A stretch of 64,000 nt of DNA, taken from NCBI RefSeq assembly GCF_019345465.1, contig NZ_JAHKRC010000014.1:85294-149293 (forward strand), written 5' to 3'. The DNA is from Pseudomonas sp. NKUCC02_KPG. Its GTDB lineage: Bacteria > Pseudomonadota > Gammaproteobacteria > Pseudomonadales > Pseudomonadaceae. The notes beneath the pieces were generated by a model, which was given only the letters and a program-made list of their open reading frames with translations, was not told where the DNA came from and did no database searches. This document shows positions 33,892 to 43,657 of the stretch, piece by piece. Each line of letters begins with the position of its first letter. The first letter of the stretch is position 1. The translations under genes and the position numbers were made by a program.

Positions 33892-35415
33892 CTACACCGT
33901 CTTGGCAATCCGGCTGGTGATCAGTGCCCAGCCAATCAGCAGGCTGCACAGGATGATCAGCGGCCACGAGCGCCATTGCAGGTAAGGCGTGAAGTTGTGC
34001 ATGGGGACTACTTCGCCATACATGATGCCCTGCTCAAACTGCGGGATCTGGGTGGTGATCTGGCCGAACGGATTGATCAGAGCCGTTACGCCATTGTTGG
34101 TTGCCCGGATCATCCAGCGGCCTGCTTCCAGGGCGCGCATTTGTGCCATCTGCAAATGTTGCAGCGGGCCAATCGAGGTGCCGAACCAGGTGTCGTTACT
34201 GATGGTGAGCAAAATATCGCTTTGGGCGGCGAGGTTGGCCACGAAGTCCGGGTAGACGACTTCATAGCAAATAAGCGGCGCGATCTGATAACCCTTCGCT
34301 TGCAGCATGGCCTGATCAGACGGGCCTCGGGCGAAGTCCGACATCGGCAGGTCGAAGAATGCGATCAGGCCGCGCAGGACATCCTGCAACGGCACGTATT
34401 CGCCAAACGGCACCAGCTTCTGTTTCAGATAAACACCGTCACCCTCACCAACGGCGGTAATACCGTTGAAGTAGCGCGGCTCGTGACGTACTTCCTGGCG
34501 GATAGGCACGCCTGTAATCAGTGCCGAGTTTCGATCAGCGGCAAACCGCCCCATCATGCTCAAGAAGCCTTCAGCGTTTTCTTTGAGTACGGGAATGGCG
34601 GTTTCTGGCCAAACGATGAGATCAACGCGTTTGGAGCTCAATGTCATGTCGCGGTACAGGGCCAGTTGCGCGTTGAGCTGCGCCGGATCCCATTTCATGC
34701 TTTGTTCGATATTGCCCTGGATGGCCGCGACGCTCAGTGGATCACCCGAAGGGCTGGTCCAGGCGTGATGCTTGAGTGCCTGGCCGAGGCACCACGGACC
34801 GATCAGTAACACTAAACCAGCCGCTACAAAGGCTTTGCGTTTGGCCTTGATCAGGCGCGGCAGATTGCACAGCAGTGCTGCGGTCAGGGCCAGGGTAAAG
34901 GAGATCAGCCACATGCCGCCCAGAGGGGCAAGGCCGGCCAGTGGGCCGTCCAATTGGCTGTAACCGGAGTACAGCCAGGGGAAGCCGGTGAGGAACCAGC
35001 CACGAAAAGCTTCCTGTGCGACCCACAGGGCCGCAAACGCCAATGTGTCGGCCAGTGGCGCTTCGTTGCGGCGAATCCAGCGTGCCCAGAGCCAGGCGGG
35101 GAGGGCGAAGAACCATGCAATAGCTGCCGTGAACGCCAGCATCAGCAGTCCGGCCAGCAGCACAGACGCGCCGCCGAAGTGGTGAATGCTGTAGTAGATC
35201 CAGCTGGTGCCGGCGCCAAACAGACCAAAACCGTAGCACCAGCCACGGCCCAGCGCCTGTCTTGGGGACAGGTCACGCAAGCCAAGATAGAAAATGGCCA
35301 GGGCAACCAGTGCCAGTGGCCAGATATCGAAAGGTGCCAACGCCAGGGTTGTCAGTGCGCCGGCCACCACGGCCAGCAAGTTACCGGGCCAGCCGGGGGA
35401 GGTTATCCAGCGCAT
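33892..35415 (-). CDS. lnt: Apolipoprotein N-acyltransferase
   Basis: Lnt adds the third acyl chain to lipoproteins in the inner membrane. The 507 residues have about six to seven N-terminal helices and a periplasmic nitrilase-like domain. Its catalytic residues are visible as WPETAIP (Glu), KQKLVPFGEYVPL (Lys) and PLICYEVVYPD (Cys). It follows corC by 21 bases on the same strand. Confidence 0.95.
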   Translation of the reverse strand: MRWITSPGWPGNLLAVVAGALTTLALAPFDIWPLALVALAIFYLGLRDLSPRQALGRGWCYGFGLFGAGTSWIYYSIHHFGGASVLLAGLLMLAFTAAIAWFFALPAWLWARWIRRNEAPLADTLAFAALWVAQEAFRGWFLTGFPWLYSGYSQLDGPLAGLAPLGGMWLISFTLALTAALLCNLPRLIKAKRKAFVAAGLVLLIGPWCLGQALKHHAWTSPSGDPLSVAAIQGNIEQSMKWDPAQLNAQLALYRDMTLSSKRVDLIVWPETAIPVLKENAEGFLSMMGRFAADRNSALITGVPIRQEVRHEPRYFNGITAVGEGDGVYLKQKLVPFGEYVPLQDVLRGLIAFFDLPMSDFARGPSDQAMLQAKGYQIAPLICYEVVYPDFVANLAAQSDILLTISNDTWFGTSIGPLQHLQMAQMRALEAGRWMIRATNNGVTALINPFGQITTQIPQFEQGIMYGEVVPMHNFTPYLQWRSWPLIILCSLLIGWALITSRIAKTV

Positions 35416-35436
35416 TTCAATCCTTGGTATTGAGGT

Positions 35437-36276
35437 TTAGCGGGCGATAGGCGTAAGGCGAATCAAATGAATCCGGCGACTGTCCGCATTGAGGATGCGG
35501 AAGCGGTAAGGACCGATTTCAGTGGTTTCGTTGCGTTTTGGCAAGTGCCCGAATGCACTCATGACCAGGCCGCCGACAGTGTCGAATTCATCGTCGGAGA
35601 ATTCGGTGTCAAAGAACTCGTTGAAGTTCTCGATGGGGGTGAGGGCCTTGATCAGGAAGTCACCGCTGGGCAGCGGCTTGATGTAGCTGTCTTCCTCGAC
35701 ATCGTGCTCGTCTTCGATGTCGCCGACGATCTGCTCCAGAACGTCTTCAATCGTTACCAGGCCCGCCACGCCGCCGTATTCGTCAATCACGATGGCCATG
35801 TGGTTGTGGTTGGCACGGAACTCACGCAACAACACGTTCAGACGCTTGGACTCAGGGACAAACGTCGCCGGACGCAGCAAATCCTTGATGTTGAACTTGT
35901 CGCCGTTCTCCTGAAGGATCAGCGGCAGCAAGTCTTTGGCCAGGAGGACGCCCAGGACGTCGTCATGGCTTTCGCCGATCACCGGGTAGCGCGAGTGCGC
36001 AGCCTCAATGATCGCCGGGAGAAATTCACGGGGGGTCTGGGTCGCCTTGATGCTGATCATCTGCGAGCGCGGAACCATGATGTCCCGTACCTGCAGGTCA
36101 GCCACCTGAATGGCGCCTTCGACGATGGCCAGCGCTTCACTGTCCAATAGTTTGTTCTGGTGTGCTTCGCGCAGCAGCTCAAGCAGCTCCTGGCGGTTTT
36201 TCGGCTCATGGGCAAAGGCCTGGGTCAGCTTACCCAACCATGACTTTTGCCCGTTGCTCGATCGGTCTTCGCTCAT
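35437..36276 (-). CDS. corC: CorC/YbeX family CBS-domain protein
   Basis: The 279-residue protein has two CBS domains (VRDIMVPRSQMISI, then LLREFRANHNHMAIVIDEYGGVAGLVTIEDVLEQIVGDIEDE) and a C-terminal CorC_HlyC transporter-associated domain. The family is linked to magnesium/cobalt resistance and, together with ybeY and ybeZ, to ribosome maintenance. It lies between ybeY and lnt. Confidence 0.94.
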   Translation of the reverse strand: MSEDRSSNGQKSWLGKLTQAFAHEPKNRQELLELLREAHQNKLLDSEALAIVEGAIQVADLQVRDIMVPRSQMISIKATQTPREFLPAIIEAAHSRYPVIGESHDDVLGVLLAKDLLPLILQENGDKFNIKDLLRPATFVPESKRLNVLLREFRANHNHMAIVIDEYGGVAGLVTIEDVLEQIVGDIEDEHDVEEDSYIKPLPSGDFLIKALTPIENFNEFFDTEFSDDEFDTVGGLVMSAFGHLPKRNETTEIGPYRFRILNADSRRIHLIRLTPIAR

Positions 36277-36314
36277 AGCGATTTACTCGTATCCCTTGGT
36301 CGTTTCAGTGGGTG

Positions 36315-36776
36315 TTATTCGGTTTCGTCGTCTGCATACGGGTCTGGATGACCCAGTTCAGCAAGCAACGTTCGTTCCAGTGCTTCCATTTCTTCGGCTT
36401 CTTCGTCTTCTATATGGTCGTAACCCAGAAGATGCAAGCAGCCATGAATCACCAGGTGGGCCCAATGGGCCTCGAGGCTTTTGCCTTGTTCGGTGGCTTC
36501 GCGTTCAACCACGGCCACGCAAATCACCAGATCGCCCAGTAACGGGATATCGAGGAATTCGTCAGGCACGTCAGCCGGAAAGGAAAGCACGTTGGTGGCG
36601 TAGTCTTTCTGGCGCCAGGTGTGATTGAGCTCGCGGCCTTCGGCTTCGTCTACCAGGCGAATGGTCATTTCCGAATCGGCGGTACGCTGACGAAGGGCCA
36701 GTTCACACCATTGGCGGAACTGGGCTTCGGTGGGGGCGGCTGCCTCGGTGGCCAGTTGCAGGTCAAGCTCAAGCAT
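36315..36776 (-). CDS. ybeY: Endoribonuclease YbeY
   Basis: YbeY processes 16S rRNA 3' ends and takes part in ribosome quality control. The 153-residue protein has the zinc motif HGCLHLLGYDH and the upstream KDYATNVLSFPAD signature. I took the ATG at 36774-36776, which overlaps the end of the preceding phoH-like gene by eight bases. Confidence 0.95.
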   Translation of the reverse strand: MLELDLQLATEAAAPTEAQFRQWCELALRQRTADSEMTIRLVDEAEGRELNHTWRQKDYATNVLSFPADVPDEFLDIPLLGDLVICVAVVEREATEQGKSLEAHWAHLVIHGCLHLLGYDHIEDEEAEEMEALERTLLAELGHPDPYADDETE

Positions 36777-37788
36777 CGTGACGGTAATCCTTTGCAGCGG
36801 GCAGTGCGGCCAGCTTGTCGGCGGCTTCCTGTTCGTAGCGCCCGTAGGCTTCCACAATGCGCTGCACCAGCGGGTGGCGCACGACGTCTTTGGACTGGAA
36901 GTGAGTAAAGCTGATACCCGGTACATCCTTGAGCACTTCAATGACGTGGTTCAGCCCTGATTTGGTGCCTTTAGGCAGGTCGATCTGGGTGATGTCACCG
37001 GTGATCACGGCGGTCGAGCCGAAGCCGATACGGGTCAGGAACATCTTCATTTGCTCGACGGTGGTGTTCTGGCTTTCGTCGAGAATGATAAAGCTGTTGT
37101 TCAGCGTGCGACCACGCATGTAGGCCAGTGGCGCAACTTCGATCACCTGGCGCTCGATCAGCTTGGCCACGTATTCAAAGCCCAGCATTTCGTACAGCGC
37201 GTCGTAGAGCGGGCGCAGGTACGGGTCGATTTTCTGCGACAGGTCGCCAGGCAGGAAACCGAGTTTTTCGCCGGCTTCAACGGCCGGGCGCACCAGCAGG
37301 ATGCGGCGGATTTGCTCGCGTTCCAGGGCATCAACGGCGCAGGCCACGGCCAGATAGGTTTTACCCGTACCCGCTGGGCCAATCCCGAAGTTGATGTCGT
37401 TCCCCAGGATTTCTTTGACGTAGCGCTGCTGATTGATGCCTCGGGGGCGAATCATGCCCTTTTTGGTACGCAGCGAAACACTGGCTTCAGCCACCGGATT
37501 ACTGGCCAGGTCTTCGACGGCAGATTCCTGCAGGAACAGGTGCACCATGTCCGGTGAAAGCTCGCAGGCTCTGGTTTCACGGTACAGGCGGCGCAGCAGA
37601 TGTTCAGCGGAAGAGGTCAGCTTGGGGTCGCCGATCAGCTCGAATTGATTACCGCGATTGCGGATTTCGATCGTCAGGCGTTGTTCGATCAAGCGCAAGT
37701 GCTCGTCGAATTGCCCGCACAGATTGGCGAAACGGCGAGCCTCAAATGGCTCGAGAAGAAAGCGATGTGGTTCGATGGGTGCGTTCAA
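36769..37788 (-). CDS. ybeZ: PhoH-like ATPase (YbeZ)
   Basis: The 339-residue protein has the P-loop GPAGTGKTYLA, FIILDESQNTT as Walker B and GFGSTAVITGDITQIDLP, the PhoH family pattern. An N-terminal KH-like region precedes it. In many bacteria YbeZ partners YbeY in RNA processing; the overlap of the two genes agrees with that. Confidence 0.95.
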   Translation of the reverse strand: MNAPIEPHRFLLEPFEARRFANLCGQFDEHLRLIEQRLTIEIRNRGNQFELIGDPKLTSSAEHLLRRLYRETRACELSPDMVHLFLQESAVEDLASNPVAEASVSLRTKKGMIRPRGINQQRYVKEILGNDINFGIGPAGTGKTYLAVACAVDALEREQIRRILLVRPAVEAGEKLGFLPGDLSQKIDPYLRPLYDALYEMLGFEYVAKLIERQVIEVAPLAYMRGRTLNNSFIILDESQNTTVEQMKMFLTRIGFGSTAVITGDITQIDLPKGTKSGLNHVIEVLKDVPGISFTHFQSKDVVRHPLVQRIVEAYGRYEQEAADKLAALPAAKDYRHDA

Positions 37789-37877
37789 GGTCGTATTTAG
37801 CCGCCCTTAGGCAATTGAGATGGAATTAAGGATAACGCTAGCAGGTCAAGCGTGAAAGGACTTAACCAAATGTTTGA

Positions 37878-37964
37878 TGTGGGAGCGGGCTTGCTCGCGA
37901 TTGCATCACCGCACTCGTCCAGCCGGACCGCGTTGCATGCATCGCGAGCAAGCCCGCTCCCACA
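37878..37964. repeat. REP element pair, family B (best copy in window)
   Basis: TGTGGGAGCGGGCTTGCTCGCGA and its exact inverse TCGCGAGCAAGCCCGCTCCCACA enclose about 41 bases. It lies between miaB and ybeZ, which are on the same strand. Confidence 0.92.
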
Positions 37965-37982
37965 GAAGTTGATTGCGTGTGG

Positions 37983-39311
37983 TCAGTTCAGCAGCGAGCC
38001 CCGCAACGAGTGCGGCTGGGCAGCATCGATGTGCACATCGGCGAATTGCCCGATCAACTGCGGGTTGTCACAGCGGAAGTTGACGATCCGGTTGTTCTCG
38101 GTGCGGCCCTGCAGTTCACCAGGGTCTTTTTTCGAGTAGTCGGTCACCAGAATCCGCTGGATGGAACCCACCATTTGGCGGCTGATCTCAAAACCCTGCT
38201 GGTTGAGGCGATGTTGCAGCGCGTTCAGACGCTCCTTCTTGCGCTCTTCCGGCGTGTCGTCTGTCAGGTCTGCTGCCGGGGTGCCCGGGCGCTGGCTGTA
38301 CACAAAGGAGTAGGAGAAGTCGAAACCTACGTCTTCGATCAGCTTCATGGTTTGTTCGAAGTCTTTTTCGGTCTCGCCCGGGAAGCCAACAATAAAGTCG
38401 GAACTGATGCAGATACCCGGTACGGCAGCGCGCAGTTTGCGCAGCTTGGACTTGTATTCCAGTGCCGTGTGGTTGCGCTTCATGGCCGACAGGATGCGGT
38501 CAGAGCCCGATTGCACCGGCAAGTGCAGGTGTTTGACCAGCTCCGGGACTTCGGCGTGGGCCTGGATCAGGCTGTCGGAGAACTCCAGCGGGTGGGAGGT
38601 GGTGTAGCGAATGCGCTCGATCCCGTCGATCGCGGCAACCACGCGAATCAGTTCGGCAAGATCGGCCAAGCGGCCGCCCTCGGTCAGGCCGCGGTAGCCG
38701 TTGACGTTCTGGCCGAGCAGGGTCACTTCACGTACGCCGTTTTCGGCCAGGTGAATCACCTCGGCCAGCACGTCATCGAACGGGCGGCTGACTTCTTCGC
38801 CGCGGGTATAAGGCACCACGCAGAATGTGCAGTATTTGCTGCAACCTTCCATGACCGAGACGTAGGCGCTTGGGCCGTCGATGCGCGGTTCTGGCAGATG
38901 GTCGAACTTCTCGATCTCGGGGAACGACACGTCGACCTGCGGCAGCTTGGTGATGCGCGCAGCGTCGATCATTTCTGGCAGGCGATGCAGGGTTTGCGGG
39001 CCAAATACCACATCCACGTAAGGGGCGCGATCGCGAATCGCCGCACCTTCCTGGCTGGCAACACAGCCGCCCACGGCAATCACCATGTCGGGGTTGGCCA
39101 GTTTCAATTCACGCCAGCGACCCAGTTGCGAGTACACGCGGTCTTGGGCGCGTTCACGGATCGAACAGGTATTAAGCAGGATGACATCAGCGTCTTCGGC
39201 GCGCGCTGTGACTTCCAGGGCCTGATGTTCACCCAGCAGGTCGACCATGCGCGAGCTGTCGTACTCATTCATCTGGCAACCGTGGGTTTCGATGTAAAGC
39301 TTCTTGGCCAT
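37983..39311 (-). CDS. miaB: tRNA-2-methylthio-N6-dimethylallyladenosine synthase
   Basis: MiaB methylthiolates A37 of tRNAs reading UNN codons. The 442 residues have an N-terminal UPF0004 domain (ETHGCQMNEYDS), the radical SAM cysteines in GCSKYCTFCVVPYTRG and a C-terminal TRAM domain. It is upstream of ybeZ-ybeY-corC-lnt, the usual arrangement. Confidence 0.97.
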   Translation of the reverse strand: MAKKLYIETHGCQMNEYDSSRMVDLLGEHQALEVTARAEDADVILLNTCSIRERAQDRVYSQLGRWRELKLANPDMVIAVGGCVASQEGAAIRDRAPYVDVVFGPQTLHRLPEMIDAARITKLPQVDVSFPEIEKFDHLPEPRIDGPSAYVSVMEGCSKYCTFCVVPYTRGEEVSRPFDDVLAEVIHLAENGVREVTLLGQNVNGYRGLTEGGRLADLAELIRVVAAIDGIERIRYTTSHPLEFSDSLIQAHAEVPELVKHLHLPVQSGSDRILSAMKRNHTALEYKSKLRKLRAAVPGICISSDFIVGFPGETEKDFEQTMKLIEDVGFDFSYSFVYSQRPGTPAADLTDDTPEERKKERLNALQHRLNQQGFEISRQMVGSIQRILVTDYSKKDPGELQGRTENNRIVNFRCDNPQLIGQFADVHIDAAQPHSLRGSLLN

Positions 39312-39393
39312 GGGTGTTCATCAAGTGATTCAAAGAACCGCGCATTATAGGGGTCATGGCCGTTGCTTCCTAGCGTTGTGCGTCTGACGGCTA

Positions 39394-39402
39394 TGCTATA
39401 GT
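39394..39402 (+). promoter_or_regulatory. Extended -10 promoter (TGCTATAGT) for the DUF1820 gene
   Basis: TGC followed by TATAGT lies 42 bases upstream of the start codon, in the gap divergent from miaB. A TTGTGC at 39376-39381 is too close for a standard -35, so the extended -10 would do most of the work. Confidence 0.5.
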
Positions 39403-39443
39403 TCGCGCCCTCTTTTATACCTCCAGATGCTTACCCGCCCACC

Positions 39444-39770
39444 ATGACCAAACGTGAAGCTCCAATCTACAAGGTGATTTTCCTTAACCAGGGCCAGGTG
39501 TTCGAAATGTACGCCAAGCAGATCTATCAAAGTGATCTGTGGGGTTTCCTGGAAGTTGAGGAATTCGTCTTCGGTGAGCGCACGCAAATGGTCGTCGACC
39601 CGAGTGAAGAAAAACTCAAGGCCCAGTTCGAAGGTGTGGTGCGCAGTTTTGTGCCGATGCACTCGATTGTGCGTATCGACGAGGTTGAGCGCTTGGGCAC
39701 TCCCAAAATCAGCGAAGCCCGTGGTGTGAGCAACGTGATGCCGTTTCCGTTTCCGATGCCGGAAAAGTAA
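39444..39770 (+). CDS. DUF1820 family protein
   Basis: The 108-residue soluble protein has the DUF1820 pattern IYKVIFLNQGQVFEMYAKQIYQSDLWGFLEVEEF and ends MPFPFPMPEK. Function is unknown. It is a single gene flanked by miaB (divergent) and a Sel1-type gene (convergent). Confidence 0.9.
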   Translation: MTKREAPIYKVIFLNQGQVFEMYAKQIYQSDLWGFLEVEEFVFGERTQMVVDPSEEKLKAQFEGVVRSFVPMHSIVRIDEVERLGTPKISEARGVSNVMPFPFPMPEK

Positions 39771-39845
39771 GGCCGTTTATTCTGTCGGGAATCGTCTGCC
39801 GGGATGGGCTAAGGCTGCGACTGCAGGCTTTGTGCTGGCCTTGAT

Positions 39846-40394
39846 TTAAGGCAGCGGCGAAAACGGCGAGCGGGCATCGGTCGATTGCAGTTCCTGCAAG
39901 TACTTGCGGAAAATCTGCCCCAGGATCTGGGTGGCGGTTTCCAGCTGGTCGCGAGGCATTTGCTCGGCTACCAGGTCGGCAGTGTCCAGTGCGTCTTCGG
40001 CGCCGTTGACCGCGGCCATCTTCAGCACGATATACGCCTGGATGTTATTGGCCGGTACACCTTCGCCCTTGAAGAACATGGTGCCGAGCTGGAATTGAGC
40101 CATGGCGTGACCTTGCAGCGACGCTTGCTCGAAATAGCTCAATGCCTGATTAAGATCGCGAGGGGTGTTTTTACCGTCGTAATAGAACTCGCCTAACTCG
40201 TATTCGGCTTCTGCATCCCCGGCTTTTGCCGCTTCAACGCATGCCGCAAGCGCCTCGGCGAGGTCTTCAGGCTGAGTATTGAGGGTGCAGCGACCCATCG
40301 CTGGGATCAACAACGAGTTACCGCCTGCCTGGACAAGCAGCGGTTGTAGGAGCAACAGGCAGCCCAGTGCAAGGGCGCGGCCGGTGCGGTTCAT
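39846..40394 (-). CDS. Exported Sel1/tetratricopeptide-like repeat protein
   Basis: The 182-residue protein begins with a signal peptide (about residues 1-22, ending LVQAGG). Two Sel1-like repeats follow: GDAEAEYELGEFYYDGKNTPRDLNQALSYFEQAS in part, and HAMAQFQLGTMFFKGEG. Such repeats mediate protein contacts. The start at 40394 places the signal first. Partners are unknown. Confidence 0.82.
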   Translation of the reverse strand: MNRTGRALALGCLLLLQPLLVQAGGNSLLIPAMGRCTLNTQPEDLAEALAACVEAAKAGDAEAEYELGEFYYDGKNTPRDLNQALSYFEQASLQGHAMAQFQLGTMFFKGEGVPANNIQAYIVLKMAAVNGAEDALDTADLVAEQMPRDQLETATQILGQIFRKYLQELQSTDARSPFSPLP

Positions 40395-40577
40395 GGGAAT
40401 CGACGTACCTCTGAAAGGCGGGTTAACCCGACCGTGGGATGTGTAGGCGCGCATTATGAAATAAGCAGAGGCAACCTTACAAAGTCTTTACTCGTTTTTC
40501 TGCTGCGTGACCGCGATATCCATTGATTTAAGACGATTTTGGACGGGCGGGGTAAAAGATCAGGCCATTACGGGCAT

Positions 40578-40613
40578 AAAAAAACGGCAAGGGCATCAAC
40601 CCTTGCCGTTTTT
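40578..40613 (-). terminator. Intrinsic terminator of hemL (can work in both directions)
   Basis: ACGGCAAGGG and CCCTTGCCGT form a perfect ten-base stem with a six-base loop. It is flanked by seven A on the left (a T-run for the minus strand) and five T on the right. It lies just after the hemL stop. Confidence 0.92.
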
Positions 40614-40618
40614 GTGGA

Positions 40619-41902
40619 TCACTTCAGTGCGGCAAATGCACGCTCTGCAGCATCCAGGGTCAGTTGCAGCTCGGTCTCGCCGTGGGCGATCGAGGTGAAA
40701 CCGGCTTCAAAAGCACTGGGTGCCAGATACACGCCACCGTCGAGCATCAGGTGGAAGAAACGCTTGAACAGATCGGCATCGCTGGCCATCACATCATCGA
40801 AGGTGACGATGTCGTCGGCGCCGCTGAAGTACAGGCCGAACATGCCACCGGCCTGGGTGGTGACAAATGGAATGCCTGCCGCGTCGGCGCGCTGCTGCAA
40901 GCCATCCAGCAAGCGGGTAGTGTAATCGCTCAGCTCGGCGTGGAAGCCCGGACGGCTGATCAGGCGCAAGGTGGTCAGGCCTGCAGCCATTGCCAGCGGG
41001 TTGCCGGACAGAGTGCCAGCCTGGTAAACCGGGCCCAGTGGTGCGATGTGCTGCATGATTTCGCGTTTGCCGCCGAAGCAGCCAACCGGCATGCCGCCGC
41101 CGATGATCTTGCCGAAGGTGCTCAGGTCCGGGGTGACGCCGTAATGGGCTTGAGCGCCACCCAGGGCAACACGGAAACCGGTCATCACTTCGTCAAAAAT
41201 CAGCACCACGCCGTGTTTGTCGCACAGGCTGCGCAGGCCTTGCAGGAAACCTGGCGCAGGCGGTACGCAGTTCATGTTGCCGGCCACCGGCTCGACGATG
41301 ATACAGGCCACGGTGTCGCCGACTTCACCCAATAGTTTTTCAACCGCTTCAATGTCGTTGAACGCGGTGGTCAGGGTGTGTTTGGCAAAATCAGCCGGAA
41401 CCCCGGCCGAGCTCGGTACGCCCTGAGTCAGCAGGCCTGAGCCAGCCTTGACCAGCAGGCTGTCGGAGTGGCCGTGGTAGCAGCCTTCAAACTTGAGGAT
41501 ATTGTCGCGGCCGGTGAAACCACGGGCCAGGCGGATGGCGCTCATGGTGGCTTCGGTGCCGGAGCTGACCATGCGCACCATTTCCATCGACGGCACGATG
41601 GAGCACACCAGGTCTGCCATTTCGGTTTCCATGGCGGTCGGAGCACCGTACGACAAGCCGTGTTCCAGTTGCGCACGCACCGCATCCAGTACTTGCGGGT
41701 GGCTGTGACCCAGAATCATCGGGCCCCACGAGCCGACGTAATCCACGTAGCGTTTGTCGTCTTCGTCAGTGACGTAGGCGCCTTCAGCATGCTTGAAGAA
41801 CAGCGGGGTGCCGCCCACGCTCTTGAACGCACGCACAGGCGAATTCACGCCGCCGGGGATGTGTTTTTGAGCATTGGCAAACAGGGTTTCGGAACGAGAC
41901 AT
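40619..41902 (-). CDS. hemL: Glutamate-1-semialdehyde 2,1-aminomutase
   Basis: This PLP enzyme makes 5-aminolevulinate in the C5 haem pathway. The 427 residues begin with NAQKHIPGGVNSPVRAF and contain SSGTEATMSAIRLAR, FDEVMTGFR and the PLP lysine in STFGKIIGGGMPVG. The ATG at 41900-41902 has GAGAGAGCCCACC upstream. It follows thiE by 31 bases on the same strand. Confidence 0.97.
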   Translation of the reverse strand: MSRSETLFANAQKHIPGGVNSPVRAFKSVGGTPLFFKHAEGAYVTDEDDKRYVDYVGSWGPMILGHSHPQVLDAVRAQLEHGLSYGAPTAMETEMADLVCSIVPSMEMVRMVSSGTEATMSAIRLARGFTGRDNILKFEGCYHGHSDSLLVKAGSGLLTQGVPSSAGVPADFAKHTLTTAFNDIEAVEKLLGEVGDTVACIIVEPVAGNMNCVPPAPGFLQGLRSLCDKHGVVLIFDEVMTGFRVALGGAQAHYGVTPDLSTFGKIIGGGMPVGCFGGKREIMQHIAPLGPVYQAGTLSGNPLAMAAGLTTLRLISRPGFHAELSDYTTRLLDGLQQRADAAGIPFVTTQAGGMFGLYFSGADDIVTFDDVMASDADLFKRFFHLMLDGGVYLAPSAFEAGFTSIAHGETELQLTLDAAERAFAALK

Positions 41903-41933
41903 GGTGGGCTCTCTCTGAATCAGGATTCGGTAT

Positions 41934-42557
41934 TTAAATAGACAGCAAGGTGTTGAACGCCTTGGCGCGGCGGGTGACTTCCTGGGCGTCCCGGGCGCCA
42001 AACAGGCCATGCACCACGGCCAGCAGGTCGGCGCCGTGGGCAACCAGTGGGGCCGCGTTGTCCAGGGTAATGCCGCCAATCACACAAATCGGCAGGTTGA
42101 GCCGGGCGCGAGCCTGGTCCAGTACGTCCAGGGTTGCGGTCGGGGCGCCGGGCTTGGTGCTGGAATTGAAAAAGCGTCCAAAGGCGACATAACTTGCCCC
42201 TTCCTTGGCGGCCTGCTCGGCAAGCTCAATCTGGCTATGGCAGGTGGAACCAATGATGGCATTGCGCCCGAGCAGTGCCCGGGCCGGTGTCAGCGGGCCA
42301 TCGGTTTGCCCCAGGTGTACGCCCACGCCCAGGCGCGCGGCCAGCTCGGCATCGTCGTTGATGATCAAGTGCGCCTTGTAGCGCTCGCACAAACCGCGCA
42401 ATGCCTCGGCTTCGCGAAGGCGACGGGCGTCATCGTTACTTTTGTCGCGATATTGCAACAGCGTCAGGCCGCCATCGAGGGCCGCCTCAACGTAGGGCAG
42501 CAGTTTGCCGGCCAGCAGTTGGCTGTCAGTGATTGCATACAGGCCGCGCAGTGTCAT
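41934..42557 (-). CDS. thiE: Thiamine-phosphate synthase
   Basis: ThiE couples the pyrimidine and thiazole halves of thiamine. The 207 residues have the TIM-barrel pattern LLQYRDKSNDD, IINDDAELA, GVHLGQTDG and CVIGGITLDN. The start at 42557 gives the standard length. It lies 17 bases after thiD. Confidence 0.96.
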   Translation of the reverse strand: MTLRGLYAITDSQLLAGKLLPYVEAALDGGLTLLQYRDKSNDDARRLREAEALRGLCERYKAHLIINDDAELAARLGVGVHLGQTDGPLTPARALLGRNAIIGSTCHSQIELAEQAAKEGASYVAFGRFFNSSTKPGAPTATLDVLDQARARLNLPICVIGGITLDNAAPLVAHGADLLAVVHGLFGARDAQEVTRRAKAFNTLLSI

Positions 42558-42574
42558 GGTTCGTGCCTCATTCG

Positions 42575-43372
42575 TTACGAGCAGAAGTCCAGCGGCAAGC
42601 GGCGCGGTACAAACTGCCCCTGCCCCAGTTGCTCGGCATCGCGCAGGGTGCGCCACGTGTAGTTGAGCGCGGTCTGCACGGCGCTGACCAGTTCTTCACC
42701 GATGGCAAGCCGTCCGGCCAGTGTGCTGGCCAGGGTGCAACCCGAGCCGTGATAGCTGCCGGGCAAGCGATGGCAGGTAAAGGTATGACGGCTACCGTCG
42801 CGGCTGTACAGGCGATTATGGACTTCGTGTTCATCACCGTGACCGCCGGTGATCAGCAGGTGCTTGCAAAAGGGCAGGAGTTTTTCTGCGCATTCATCAG
42901 CGCTGCCCTCGGGCAGTTCGGCCAGGATGCGGGCTTCGGGAAGGTTGGGGGTGGCAATGGTGGCCAGGGGCAGCAGGCGTTCGCGCATCGCGTAGCCCAC
43001 TTCGTCCTTGCCCAGTCGCCCGCCGCCGCCTGCGCGCAACACCGGGTCGCAGACCATTGGCAGATGCGGGTGGGCCTGAAGCAGTTCGACCACGGTGTCG
43101 ACCATTTCCAGTGAGCCGAGCATGCCCAGCTTGACCGCCGCAACGGTGGAGTCGCTGAGCACGGCGTCGGCCTGGGCCAGCACCCACTCACGATCCAGCA
43201 CGCGGAAGTCGCGGACATTGACGGTGTTCTGCACAGTCAGGGCGGTCACCACCGGGGCGGCGTGACAGCCTTGAGCCAGCAGGGCTTCGATATCTGCCTG
43301 CAAGCCGGCACCCCCACTGGGGTCATGGCCGGAGAGACAGAGGACAACGGGGCGAGAGCTGTAGATATTCAT
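42575..43372 (-). CDS. thiD: Hydroxymethylpyrimidine (phosphate) kinase
   Basis: ThiD phosphorylates the pyrimidine precursor twice. The 265-residue ribokinase-fold protein shows SGHDPSGGAGLQADIEA, DPVLRAGGGG and the anion-hole/catalytic region GSYHGSGCTLAS. The ATG at 43370-43372 was chosen by family alignment. No TPP riboswitch is visible in the 285-base gap upstream. Confidence 0.95.
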   Translation of the reverse strand: MNIYSSRPVVLCLSGHDPSGGAGLQADIEALLAQGCHAAPVVTALTVQNTVNVRDFRVLDREWVLAQADAVLSDSTVAAVKLGMLGSLEMVDTVVELLQAHPHLPMVCDPVLRAGGGGRLGKDEVGYAMRERLLPLATIATPNLPEARILAELPEGSADECAEKLLPFCKHLLITGGHGDEHEVHNRLYSRDGSRHTFTCHRLPGSYHGSGCTLASTLAGRLAIGEELVSAVQTALNYTWRTLRDAEQLGQGQFVPRRLPLDFCS

Positions 43373-43657
43373 GGTGCGCGAGCTTACCACCAAACGGTTT
43401 TTTGGGGCGCTTGGTCCGTGCGCAGTTAAATGTTGGTTATAAGCTTTTGATTGCCCTGACAAATTTCCCGTTTGAAAACTCGCCTATCGCTGTAATGCCC
43501 GATCTAGAGCCTTTGCATTGATTTTTGGCATGGTGTGTATGTGCCATTAATGGCTATGTTAGAGTGCCTTCAAATTAATAACCGGTCATTCGGGCGACGT
43601 CATCCCAGAGGGAGTATGGGCTGACGCAGTTTATCGAGTGAGCTACGTTGGGGCTGT

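Noticed and set aside
43373..43657. Possible TPP riboswitch or regulator gene between thiD and ladS
   Set aside because: No TPP aptamer core was seen, and no reading frame with a ribosome-binding site; at most a promoter for ladS is hidden here.
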